From the NCBI GenBank assembly GCA_946481225.1, contig CAMLNJ010000091.1, positions 1-8,910 of the forward strand: a stretch of DNA of 8,910 nt, given 5' to 3'. Shown in pieces: positions 1 through 7,137 of this stretch. Origin of the DNA: an uncultured Verrucomicrobiota bacterium. Lineage in GTDB: Bacteria; Verrucomicrobiota; Verrucomicrobiae; Opitutales; Opitutaceae. Positions within the stretch are counted from its first letter, which is position 1. Each line of letters starts with the position of its first letter. Under the pieces are notes generated by a model. It worked only from the letters and a program-made list of their open reading frames with translations. It did no database searches and was not told the DNA's origin. Position numbers and translations under genes: made by a program.

Positions 1-2
1 GC

Positions 3-1009
3 CCCGCCCTCCTCTACCTCGCCGCCGCCGGCGTCGGCCGCATCGTCCTCCTCGATCCCGACGTCGTCGACGTATCCAATCTCCAACGACAGATCCTCTA
101 CACCACGGCCGACGCCGGCCGCCCCAAGGCCGTCGCCGCCGCCGAGCGCCTCCGCGCGCTCAATCCCCACATCGCCATCGAAGCCCGCGCCGACCGCTTC
201 ACCCGCGCCAACGCCCTCGACCTCGTCCGCTCCGTCGATCTCGTCCTCGACGGCTCCGACAACTTTTCCACCCGCTACCTCGTCAACGACGCCTGCGTCC
301 TCGCCGACCGCCCCTTCGTCTACGGAGCCATCCAAGGCTTCGAGGGCCAGGTCTCCGTCTTTAATTACCGCGGCGGCCCCACCTACCGCTGCCTCTTCCC
401 CGAGCCGCCCGAACCCGGCGCGGCGCCCAACTGCGCCGAAGCCGGCGTCCTCGGCGTCCTCCCCGGCCTCGTCGGCGCCCTCCAGGCCACCGAGGCGATC
501 AAACTCCTCGCCGGCATCGGCGAACCGCTCTCCGGCCGCCTTTTCCTCTACGACGCGCTGGCCATGACCACGCGCACCCTCCGCCTCGCCGCCGACCCGC
601 GCAGCCGCGCCATCGCGGAGCTCCCCCCCGACGGCTACGGCGAAACCTGCTCCGTCTCCGCCCCTGGGAACGCCGAGCCCCAGCTCGGCCCGTCCGCCCC
701 CGACGAAATCACCCCCGCCGAACTCCGCGCCGCCCTCGCCTCCTCCGCCCCGCCTCAGCTCCTCGACGTCCGCGAAGACTGGGAACGCGCCCTCGGCGCC
801 CTCTCGCCCTCCGCGCACATCCCCCTAGCCGCGCTCCCCGCCGCCGACCTCTCCGATCTCGATCCATCCCGCCCCCTCGTCGTCTACTGCGCCGGCGGCG
901 TCCGCAGCGCCAAGGCGCTCCCGATCCTCCGTTCCCGCGCCAACTTCGCCACCCTCCGTAGTCTCCACGGCGGCTTCAAAGCCTGGGTCGCCACCGCCCC
1001 CGCCTCCGC

Positions 1010-1013
<4 letters not shown>
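3..1013 (+). CDS. thiF: ThiF/MoeB-type adenylyltransferase with C-terminal rhodanese domain (5' end missing)
   Basis: This E1-like enzyme adenylates the C-terminal glycine of a small ubiquitin-fold sulfur carrier (ThiS or MoaD). Its rhodanese domain would supply the persulfide sulfur. The frame is open from the window edge, so the start and the glycine-rich nucleotide loop lie upstream. In the 336-residue fragment, NLQRQ (26-30), the DGSDNFSTR stretch (83 onward), the family's conserved Cys in NCAEAG (144) and the AGVLGVLPG segment are typical of MoeB/ThiF. The rhodanese active-site loop CAGGVRS starts at Cys296. The zinc-binding CxxC pairs of most relatives look lost: the first reads TYRC (127-130), and near 198-205 there is no Cys at all. 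It overlaps thiD by 4 bases, which favours a role with ThiS in thiazole synthesis. By sequence alone MoeB is equally possible. The family call is firm, the carrier partner is inferred. Confidence 0.9.
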
Positions 1014-1855
<842 letters not shown>

Positions 1856-1934
1856 ACCACTTCCCCGTCCCGCGCGTCCCCCGGCACAAAACCCTTGGCA
1901 GGCCGCGCCTCGGGCTCTTTCGTCCGCCTCAACC

Positions 1935-3107
1935 ATGTCCACAGTGAAGCCCGCCCTCCTCGCTCTCGAAGACGGTTCCGTCTATCACGGCCGCGCCTTT
2001 GGCGCCGACGCCACCATCGCCGGCGAGTGCGTCTTCAACACGTCGATGACCGGCTACCAGGAAATCGTCACCGACCCGTCCTACTTCGGCCAGATCGTCA
2101 CCCTGACCGCCCCCATGATCGGCAACTACGGGGTCAACGACGAGGACACCGAGGCCTCCGCCCCCCGCGCCTCCGGCCTCGTCGTCCGCGAACTCTCGCC
2201 CATCGTCTCCAACTGGCGCGCCAACTCATCCCTCGACGCCTACCTCAAGAAATACGGCATCCCCGGTATCAGCGACGTCGATACGCGCGCGCTCACCAAG
2301 AAACTCCGCGTCGACGGCGCCATGAAGTGCTGCCTCACCACGCTCCCCATGTCCGAGGCCGACGCCGTCGCCCGCGCCAAGGCCTGGCACGACATGGCCG
2401 GCAGCGACTACGTGAAGGACACCACCTGCCGCGAGCCCTACATCTGGGGCGCCTCCGATCCCTCGCGCTTCAACACCCCCTACGTTCCCGCCGGCACCAC
2501 CCTCGGCCTGCCCCACACCCCGTCGAAGCGCTTCCGCGTCGCCGCCTTCGACTTCGGCGCCAAGCACACCATCTTCCGCAAGCTCGTTAACCACGGCTTC
2601 GACGTCCAGGTCTTCCCCGCCACCGCCACCGCCGAGCAGATCAAGGAGCACGCCCCCGACGGCGTCTTCCTCTCCAACGGCCCCGGCGACCCCGCCGCCC
2701 TCTCCTACATCCACAAGACCGTCACCGGCCTCGTCCCCCACTACCCGATCTTCGGCATCTGCCTCGGCCACCAGATGATCACCCACGCCCTCGGCGGCAC
2801 CACCTACAAGCTCAAGTTCGGCCATCGCGGCGGCAACCAGCCGGTCAAAAACCTCGAGACCGGCAAGGTCTCGATCACCGCGCAAAACCACGGCTTCGCC
2901 ACCGACCCCGCCTCGCTCGAGCGCGGCGGCGCCGTCGTCACCGAGATCAACCTCAACGACAACACCGTCGAGGGCCTCCGCCACAAGGCGCTCCCCATCT
3001 TCTCGGTGCAATACCACCCCGAAGCCGCCCCCGGCCCGAACGACGCCGACCCGCTCTTCACCGACTTCTACCGCCTCATCGAGCAGCGCAAAGCCGGCAA
3101 AATCTAA
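1935..3107 (+). CDS. carA: Carbamoyl-phosphate synthase small (glutamine amidotransferase) subunit
   Basis: CarA hydrolyses glutamine and passes ammonia to CarB for carbamoyl phosphate, the precursor of pyrimidines and arginine. The 390-residue product matches the family length. The N-terminal CarA domain begins LALEDGSVYHGRAFG and contains the conserved ECVFNTSMTGYQEI and DPSYFGQIV stretches. The class I amidotransferase domain covers roughly 190-380, with SNGPGDP, the nucleophile Cys276 in GICLGHQ, and the His361/Glu363 pair in YHPEAAPGP. The ATG at 1935 starts exactly at the conserved N-terminus, and no strong Shine-Dalgarno precedes it. The gene lies 79 bases after thiD and is followed by a strong terminator, so carB is not co-transcribed from the adjacent downstream position and must lie elsewhere. 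Confidence 0.97.
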   Translation: MSTVKPALLALEDGSVYHGRAFGADATIAGECVFNTSMTGYQEIVTDPSYFGQIVTLTAPMIGNYGVNDEDTEASAPRASGLVVRELSPIVSNWRANSSLDAYLKKYGIPGISDVDTRALTKKLRVDGAMKCCLTTLPMSEADAVARAKAWHDMAGSDYVKDTTCREPYIWGASDPSRFNTPYVPAGTTLGLPHTPSKRFRVAAFDFGAKHTIFRKLVNHGFDVQVFPATATAEQIKEHAPDGVFLSNGPGDPAALSYIHKTVTGLVPHYPIFGICLGHQMITHALGGTTYKLKFGHRGGNQPVKNLETGKVSITAQNHGFATDPASLERGGAVVTEINLNDNTVEGLRHKALPIFSVQYHPEAAPGPNDADPLFTDFYRLIEQRKAGKI

Positions 3108-3123
3108 ACCGCCCGCCCCTCTC

Positions 3124-3152
3124 AGGCCGCCCGACTCCGGGCGGCCTTTTTT
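3124..3152 (+). terminator. Intrinsic terminator of carA
   Basis: A perfect 9-base-pair GC-rich stem (3124-3132 with 3139-3147), a 6-base loop, and a run of six T (3147-3152) lie 17 bases past the carA stop. This is a textbook rho-independent terminator on the plus strand and ends the carA transcript. Confidence 0.93.
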
Positions 3153-3156
3153 GTGG

Positions 3157-3175
3157 CACGGGCGTCCCGCCCGTG
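3157..3175. repeat. Short perfect inverted repeat just after the carA terminator
   Basis: CACGGGCG (3157-3164) and CGCCCGTG (3168-3175) form a perfect 8-base-pair stem around a 3-base loop. No T-run follows, so it is not a second terminator. Its position between a terminator and the next gene, and its palindromic form, suggest a dispersed REP-like repeat. Whether it recurs in the genome cannot be seen from this window. Confidence 0.55.
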
Positions 3176-3224
3176 GGTTCGTCCTCCCCGCCCCTCCGAC
3201 TTCCCCGCCCCTTCGCCATATCCG

Positions 3225-3251
3225 CCTCCGTGGCCCTCCGTGACCTCCGTG
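3225..3251. repeat. Three near-tandem copies of CCTCCGTG
   Basis: The octamer CCTCCGTG occurs at 3225-3232, 3235-3242 and 3244-3251, with spacing of 10 and 9 bases. It reads CACGGAGG on the minus strand. I recall similar CACGGAGG-type strings in intergenic regions of environmental bacterial genomes, but I cannot check that here. The last two copies end in GTG codons that are in frame with the downstream gene, so the repeat may supply its start codon. Confidence 0.6.
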
Positions 3252-4313
3252 GTTAACAATCCGCCGCCCTCCGCATCGCCCCCCGCCCGCGCCGCTCTCC
3301 CCGGCGACGCCCTCCGCGCCTCCGCCCGTGCCGCCTTCCGGACCCTCACCGCCCTCGCCCTTCCCGCCGCGCTGCTCACCACGCTCGCCTACTTCGTCTC
3401 CACACCCGCCTTCCTCGCCCAGTTCTCCCCCTTCCGCCTCCAATACGCCGTCCTCCTCGCCGCCCACGCCGCCTTCTGCTTCGCCCTCCGCCACCGACGC
3501 TGGGCCGCCCTCTTCGCCGCCTTCGCGCTCTTCAACCTCGGCGCCGTCCTGCACGCCACACGCTCCTTCGCGTTCGGTCCCCCGCCGAGCCCCACCGCGT
3601 CCTCCGCCGCTCCCCTCAAGATCGTCTACGCCAACGTCCTCACGTCCAACCCCGACCCGACGCCGCTCCTCGCCCTGATCGCCGCGGAAAAGCCGGACCT
3701 CGTAGCCCTCCTCGAGATCAACGCCCGCTGGAAATCACAGCTTCTCGCCTCGCTTTCCGCCGAGTTTCCGCACCACAGCATCCACCCGCGCGAGGACAAT
3801 TTCGGCCTCGCCCTTTTCTCCCGGACCCGACCCGCCGACGACCACGTCGAGTTTTTCGCCGACGTCGAAACACCCTCCCTTCATCTCACTTGGGTTCACC
3901 CCGACGCCGACATTCGCATCCTCCTCACCCACCCGCTCCCGCCTGGAAGCCAAGAGACCACCGTCCTCCGCGACCAGCATCTCGACGCCCTCGGCGATTG
4001 GACCCGTTCCGTCACCGGCCTTACGCCCCCCGGCGCGCCCTCGTCCCCCGCCCTGATCCTCGGCGACCTGAACGCCACTCCTTGGTGCCCGCCGCTTCGT
4101 CGCCTCCTTTCCGAAAGCGGCCTGCGTTCCGCCGCCTCCGATTTCGGCTCCATCTCGCCCTCCTGGCCCGCGCCGATTCCCTTCCTTCGCATTCCGATCG
4201 ACCACGCGCTGCTCACCCGCGGGCTCGTTTGCGTTTCCTACCGGATCGGTCCCGACATCGGCAGCGACCATTTCCCGCTGCTCCTGGAGCTTCGCCCCGT
4301 GTCCGCCCGATAA
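3249..4313 (+). CDS. Membrane-anchored endonuclease/exonuclease/phosphatase (EEP) family protein
   Basis: The product has an N-terminal hydrophobic part with about three membrane segments (roughly 34-52, 64-81, 85-104), then a metal-dependent EEP phosphoesterase domain (about 122-350). The catalytic set looks complete: Asn129 in YANV, Glu156 in LLEIN, His228 in THPLPP, Asp273 and Asn275 in GDLNATPW, Asp318 in PIDH, and Asp340-His341 in GSDH. The layout resembles YafD-type membrane EEP proteins. The substrate is unknown: nucleic acid, phospholipid or another phosphodiester are all possible. The frame is open back to a GTG at 3153, directly after the carA terminator T-run, but residues from there are low-complexity and repeat-encoded. 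I therefore prefer GTG 3249 (354 residues), with GTG 3240 as an alternative. No ATG lies in frame before the first membrane segment. Confidence 0.85.
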   Translation: MVNNPPPSASPPARAALPGDALRASARAAFRTLTALALPAALLTTLAYFVSTPAFLAQFSPFRLQYAVLLAAHAAFCFALRHRRWAALFAAFALFNLGAVLHATRSFAFGPPPSPTASSAAPLKIVYANVLTSNPDPTPLLALIAAEKPDLVALLEINARWKSQLLASLSAEFPHHSIHPREDNFGLALFSRTRPADDHVEFFADVETPSLHLTWVHPDADIRILLTHPLPPGSQETTVLRDQHLDALGDWTRSVTGLTPPGAPSSPALILGDLNATPWCPPLRRLLSESGLRSAASDFGSISPSWPAPIPFLRIPIDHALLTRGLVCVSYRIGPDIGSDHFPLLLELRPVSAR

Positions 4314-4374
4314 GTCCCACTCCCTCCCCGGCCTTGTCCGCATCCATCCGTGCCGTCGCGATGCCCCCGTCCGC

Positions 4375-4983
4375 ATGAAAAAGTGGCTCTTCCTCGCCGC
4401 CCTCGTGGCGCTCTTCGGCTGGTGGCTACACGAACCCGCCGCCGGCTGGAAAGGCCTCCCCGCCGCCCACGCCCCCCGGCAAACCACCCAGCAACTCCCG
4501 TCGCCCTTCCAACACGGCGACTACACGATCACCCCGCTCGCCCGCTACGAACTCAAGGCCGTCGTCCTCGCCCGTGAACGTTACCGCCACGACCGCGATG
4601 CCGGCCTCTCCCCCGTAGACCTCGCCCTCGGCTGGGGTCCCATGTCCGCCGCCGCCGTGATCAACGACCTCAAGATCTCCCAGTCCGGCCGCTGGTATGA
4701 ATACCACTGGGGCACGGAAGGACCGCCGCTCGAGCCCGATCAGATCGCGCGCAACTCCGCCAACACCCACTGTCTCCCGTCCACGCCCGAGCTTCGCCAA
4801 AAGCTCCTCTCCGTCCGCCGCCACGAGCTCGTCACCCTCGGCGGCTACCTCGTCGAACTCACCGGCCCCGACGGCTACCGCTGGCGCAGTTCGCTCACCC
4901 GCGACGACACCGGCGGCGGCGCCTGCGAGGTCGTCTGGCTCACCGCCATCGACTCCCAACCGATTTTCAAACCGGTCCGATAA
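4375..4983 (+). CDS. Uncharacterised exported or membrane-anchored protein
   Basis: I do not recognise a named family with certainty. The 202-residue product starts with MKKW and a hydrophobic stretch (4-18), so it is exported and either cleaved or held by one N-terminal anchor. No lipobox Cys is seen. The rest is soluble, with well-ordered motifs that look conserved: LALGWGPMS (83-91), ISQSGRWYEYHW (101-112), ARNSANTH (125-132), GGYLVEL (156-162), WRSSLTRDDTGGGACEVVWL (170-189). The Ser/Asn/His and DDTGGGAC groups could form a site, but there is no evidence of a reaction. The ATG at 4375 fits the signal sequence, with no clear Shine-Dalgarno. It lies 61 bases after the EEP gene on the same strand and may share its transcript. 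It converges with kdsB 40 bases downstream. Confidence 0.8.
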   Translation: MKKWLFLAALVALFGWWLHEPAAGWKGLPAAHAPRQTTQQLPSPFQHGDYTITPLARYELKAVVLARERYRHDRDAGLSPVDLALGWGPMSAAAVINDLKISQSGRWYEYHWGTEGPPLEPDQIARNSANTHCLPSTPELRQKLLSVRRHELVTLGGYLVELTGPDGYRWRSSLTRDDTGGGACEVVWLTAIDSQPIFKPVR

Positions 4984-5023
4984 GGAAAACCTCCAACGTG
5001 CCTGCAAACCGCGATTTTCCCGT

Positions 5024-5776
5024 TCACCCCAGCGCGGCCTCGAACTTCACCGCGTCCTCCGGCGTGTCCACGCCGATCCCGGGATCGTTCGTCACGTCGC
5101 AGGCGATGTCGTATCCGTTTTCCAAGACGCGCAGTTGCTCCAGCTTCTCGATCCGCTCGTAGCGCCCGTAGGGCAGCTTCGCGAACTTCTCCAGCAGCTC
5201 CGCCTTATAGGCATAAAGGCCGAGGTGTTTGTAGCACGGGTTCGCCCGCACCCAGGCGTCGTCGACCTTGCCCGCCTGATCGCGCGCGTAGGGCATCGGC
5301 GAACGCGAGAAATACAGCGAACGCCAGCCGCCGCCCGGCGCGAAGACCACCTTGACCTGGTTGGGGTTGTAAAAGTCCTCCGCGCGCTGAAACGGCGTCG
5401 CCAAGGTCGCCATCGCCGCCGGCCCCTCGATCAACTCCGCGAGCCGCCGAATCTGCGCTCCCGTCACCAAAGGCTCGTCCGCCTGCACATTGATCACCTG
5501 CGCCGCGCGCGCGGTGCGGTTCGCCTCCGCGATGCGGTCGGTGCCGCTCTGGTGGTTCACGCTGGTCATCACCGTCCTAAACCCCGCCTTTTCCAGCGGT
5601 TCCGCCAAAAGCAAATCGTCCACGGCAAACCAGCAGGGAAACTCCGGGGCCTCGTTCCGGATTCGTTCCGCGACCCACAGCACCAAGGGCTTGCCTTTCA
5701 CGCGGTGCAGGAGTTTGCGCGGAAAACGCGTCGATTCGAGGCGACAAGGAACGATGATGGCGGTGCTTGCGGTCAT
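5024..5776 (-). CDS. kdsB: 3-deoxy-manno-octulosonate cytidylyltransferase (CMP-Kdo synthetase)
   Basis: KdsB activates Kdo with CTP to CMP-Kdo for the inner core of lipopolysaccharide, so the organism is expected to make an outer membrane with Kdo. The 250-residue product has the family length. Motifs in order are the nucleotide-binding [15 protein letters not shown] (9-23), [14 protein letters not shown] (71-84), [11 protein letters not shown] (94-104, usually VQGDEP), [12 protein letters not shown] (155-166), KHLGLYAYK (183-191), [13 protein letters not shown] (around 209-221) and GVDTPED (235-241). The frame continues upstream to an ATG at 5920, but that would run across the divergent HPr start. 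The ATG at 5776 opens exactly at the conserved N-terminus and is the likely start. No Shine-Dalgarno is visible. Confidence 0.96.
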   Translation of the reverse strand: MTASTAIIVPCRLESTRFPRKLLHRVKGKPLVLWVAERIRNEAPEFPCWFAVDDLLLAEPLEKAGFRTVMTSVNHQSGTDRIAEANRTARAAQVINVQADEPLVTGAQIRRLAELIEGPAAMATLATPFQRAEDFYNPNQVKVVFAPGGGWRSLYFSRSPMPYARDQAGKVDDAWVRANPCYKHLGLYAYKAELLEKFAKLPYGRYERIEKLEQLRVLENGYDIACDVTNDPGIGVDTPEDAVKFEAALG

Positions 5777-5851
5777 GAAGGGAAACCGCACGGTGTCCCG
5801 CCGGTTTTTGGGTTGCAAGCCGCGCCCCCGCACCGGACTTTGCGCCACTTC

Positions 5852-6142
5852 ATGGAAAAGACCGACACCGCCGCCCAGCTCGTCCGCGAGCTCGTTGTGC
5901 AAAACAAGATGGGTATCCACGCCCGTCCTGCCGCGATGATCGTCCGCATCACCAACAAGTTCAAAGCCGACGTCATGGTCGAGAAGGACGAGGAACAGGT
6001 GAACGGCAAGTCGATCATGGGTCTGATGATGCTCGCCGCCGGCAAAGGCTCGAAGGTCAAGTTCCTCGCCACCGGACCCGACGCGTCCGCCATGCTCGAC
6101 GAGCTCGACGCGCTCTTCGCGCGCAAGTTCGACGAAGCCTGA
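5852..6142 (+). CDS. ptsH: HPr family phosphocarrier protein
   Basis: HPr carries phosphate from Enzyme I to PTS components or regulators. The 96-residue product has the active-site loop [10 protein letters not shown] with phosphorylatable His23, and a regulatory-site segment [11 protein letters not shown] with Ser54, equivalent to His15 and Ser46 of classic HPr. Ser-site conservation suggests control by HPr kinase/phosphorylase. The N-terminus is about eight residues longer than in classic HPr. The frame is open far upstream, but the homologous region begins shortly after the ATG at 5852. It is divergent from kdsB with 75 bases between the starts. No EI or EIIA gene lies in the window, so whether it serves sugar transport or only regulation is open. 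Confidence 0.95.
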   Translation: MEKTDTAAQLVRELVVQNKMGIHARPAAMIVRITNKFKADVMVEKDEEQVNGKSIMGLMMLAAGKGSKVKFLATGPDASAMLDELDALFARKFDEA

Positions 6143-6309
6143 GCCTGCTTCGGTAGCTCGCGGTCGGCCAAATCGTCGGATTGCTTACGGGACCGGCTAC
6201 GGCCGCCCCTCGCTCGCTTCGTCGCGGGGACGTCGCTACGGAGCAAAGCCCCCGCAGTTCCGGCCCTTATCCGAATCCCGCTGCCAGCCCCGGTGAAAGA
6301 TCGGGCAAT

Positions 6310-6444
6310 ATGCTGGGGCGGATGTTCAGCAAGTTGCACGAGATGACTCGCGGCTATCGTCGGCTCCAGGCTTATCCGGCCAACGTGGAACCGATCGCTC
6401 TTGCCGTCCCCCGTCGCCGGCGACCCCGGTCAAAACGAACATGA
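6310..6444 (+). CDS. Possible small basic protein (doubtful)
   Basis: A 44-codon ORF starts at ATG 6310 and would encode MLGRMFSKLHEMTRGYRRLQ followed by a segment ending in an Arg/Lys-rich tail. A weak purine stretch lies upstream. Codon third positions are less GC-biased than in neighbouring genes, and the stop codon abuts the T-run of the minus-strand terminator. I recognise no family. It could be a real small protein or chance coding in an intergenic region. Confidence 0.22.
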   Translation: MLGRMFSKLHEMTRGYRRLQAYPANVEPIALAVPRRRRPRSKRT

Positions 6445-6470
6445 AAAAGGCGGCCCCCCAACGGGCCGCC
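6444..6470 (-). terminator. Intrinsic terminator of the minus-strand 96-residue gene
   Basis: GGCGGCCC (6449-6456) pairs perfectly with GGGCCGCC (6463-6470) around a 6-base loop. On the minus strand the stem is followed by a run of five T (plus-strand A 6444-6448). It lies about 35 bases beyond the stop at 6505. On the plus strand only a broken pyrimidine tract follows, so minus-strand use is more likely. Confidence 0.85.
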
Positions 6471-6504
6471 CTCTTCACTTTCCCCAAAACGATGTGCCGC
6501 GCGG

Positions 6505-6795
6505 CTACAAGCGGTAGAGCGGCGTCTCGCGGAAAGCCCCGCGAACCTCCGCCTCTTCCGCGTCGCCCACCGCGTCGTCCGAACTCACAAAAAGGATCAC
6601 CGCCTCGAGCGGATCGCTCCGGCCCGCCTCGATCAGGTGCTTCGTGTCAGGAAACCAAAGCGCCTTCACCCGGTCCCCCTGCTGGGCAAAACAGGCGGCG
6701 ACTTCCTGCGCACGTTCCGGCTGCCCCGCCACCACCGCCAAAGTCCGCCCCCGCTCGTTTTCCGTTCCGCCCTGATTTTGGATGTCGTAGATCAT
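6505..6795 (-). CDS. Unrecognised 96-residue protein, possibly receiver-like fold
   Basis: I do not recognise a named family. The ATG at 6795 gives 96 residues. An ATG at 6870 extends the frame, but the added residues look uninformative. After a polar N-terminus (1-16), the pattern is RTLAVVAG (17-24, beta-like), PERAQEVAACFAQQGD (26-41, helix-like), RVKALWF (42-48), a helix-like segment with HLIEAG (53-58), and LEAVILFVSSDD (63-74), then an acidic stretch and the end FRETPLYRL. This beta/alpha alternation resembles the first half of a CheY-like receiver or Rossmann-type fold, but it is too short for a full domain and no phosphoacceptor set can be assigned. No signal peptide is seen. It is a single-gene unit with its own terminator, and a small inverted repeat (6818-6830) lies upstream. 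Existence is well supported, function unknown. Confidence 0.72.
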   Translation of the reverse strand: MIYDIQNQGGTENERGRTLAVVAGQPERAQEVAACFAQQGDRVKALWFPDTKHLIEAGRSDPLEAVILFVSSDDAVGDAEEAEVRGAFRETPLYRL

Positions 6796-6817
6796 TGGTG
6801 TGCTTGATTGCGGGTTT

Positions 6818-6830
6818 AGACTATCAGTCT
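6818..6830. promoter_or_regulatory. Small inverted repeat upstream of the 96-residue gene
   Basis: AGACT (6818-6822) and AGTCT (6826-6830) form a hyphenated palindrome about 23 bases upstream of the ATG at 6795, in an AT-richer patch. The position would suit an operator or a 5' hairpin, but five base pairs can occur by chance. Confidence 0.25.
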
Positions 6831-7032
6831 TCACGGGTAGTTTACATGCGGCCTGATCCGGGTTTTCCAAAGCGCGACTCCCCAGCGCATCTTGTCGCCA
6901 ACCCCAGCATGACGGAAGAACGACCCTAGTTCCTCCCCGGAAACGTCCAGATTCCGCCGCCTCCTCGTGTGACCACGTCCGTCCGTCACGTCCCGCGCAA
7001 ACAGCTCCCTAACATCAGGGAAAACGGCGCGT

Positions 7033-7062
7033 GCGCGGCGCGAACTTGGCCAATCGCCGCGC
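7033..7062. repeat. GC hairpin 1 upstream of ompW
   Basis: GCGCGGCG (7033-7040) and CGCCGCGC (7055-7062) form a perfect 8-base-pair stem. The 14-base loop contains the self-complementary octamer TTGGCCAA (7046-7053). There is no T-run on either strand, so it is not an intrinsic terminator. Its left arm is part of a 12-base direct repeat shared with the second hairpin. Confidence 0.55.
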
Positions 7063-7075
7063 ATTCCTCGGCAAG

Positions 7076-7098
7076 GAGCGCGGCGCGAAGCCGCGCTC
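7076..7098. repeat. GC hairpin 2 upstream of ompW
   Basis: GAGCGCGGC (7076-7084) and GCCGCGCTC (7090-7098) form a perfect 9-base-pair stem with a 5-base loop, about 40 bases before the ompW start. The 12-mer GCGCGGCGCGAA occurs here (7078-7089) and exactly 45 bases earlier (7033-7044). No T-run follows on either strand. It may be a REP-like dispersed element or a leader structure, depending on where the ompW transcript starts. Confidence 0.6.
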
Positions 7099-7137
7099 AA
7101 ACGGCTAGGGTGCGATCCCCAACCTGCAAACCCAACC

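Larger units (their letters stand above)
6143..6504. other. Gene-poor interval after ptsH
   Basis: No confident gene lies between ptsH and the minus-strand unknown gene. The first half (about 6150-6260) is GC-rich and contains an imperfect direct repeat GGCTACGG/CGCTACGG (6195-6202 and 6234-6241) and only weak hairpins. The second half holds a doubtful 44-codon ORF and the minus-strand terminator at 6444-6470. No plus-strand terminator with a T-run was found for ptsH. Confidence 0.6.
6796..7137. other. Divergent intergenic region before ompW
   Basis: This non-coding stretch separates the minus-strand 96-residue gene from ompW and must contain promoters for both, though I cannot assign -35/-10 boxes with confidence. 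It holds AGACT-3-AGTCT (6818-6830), TCCCT-6-AGGGA (7006-7021), and two strong GC hairpins (7033-7062 and 7076-7098). ORFs that cross it on either strand are not supported. Confidence 0.6.

Noticed and set aside
1895..1923. TTGGCA (1895-1900) as a -35 box for carA.
   Set aside because: At a 17-base spacer the -10 position reads TTTCGT, which is poor, so a promoter cannot be supported.
2226..3554. Long minus-strand ORF of 442 codons opposite carA and the EEP gene.
   Set aside because: Its product is a Gly/Glu/Val-rich low-complexity string typical of the reverse of GC-rich coding DNA, and carA on the other strand is unambiguous.
4984..5020. GGAAAA and TTTTCC as a bidirectional terminator between the exported-protein gene and kdsB.
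   Set aside because: The stem is only six AT-rich base pairs with a loop of about 24 bases, too weak to call.
5813..5841. TTGCAA (5813-5818) with a -10 near 5836 as a ptsH promoter.
   Set aside because: The -10 candidate GACTTT matches the consensus badly. The 75-base divergent region must hold promoters but they cannot be placed.
4697..5851. Upstream extension of the HPr frame across kdsB.
   Set aside because: The residues are Arg/Pro-rich and antisense to kdsB. Homology to HPr begins only shortly after the ATG at 5852.
6190..6245. GC-rich inverted segments around CCCCTCGC and GCGGGG as a terminator or REP element after ptsH.
   Set aside because: Pairing is interrupted and no T-run follows. 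Only an imperfect direct repeat can be supported.
6839..6870. Minus-strand TAAACT (6839-6844) with TTGGAA (6865-6870) as a promoter for the 96-residue gene.
   Set aside because: The 20-base spacer is too long for a good sigma-70 promoter and both boxes are only partial matches.
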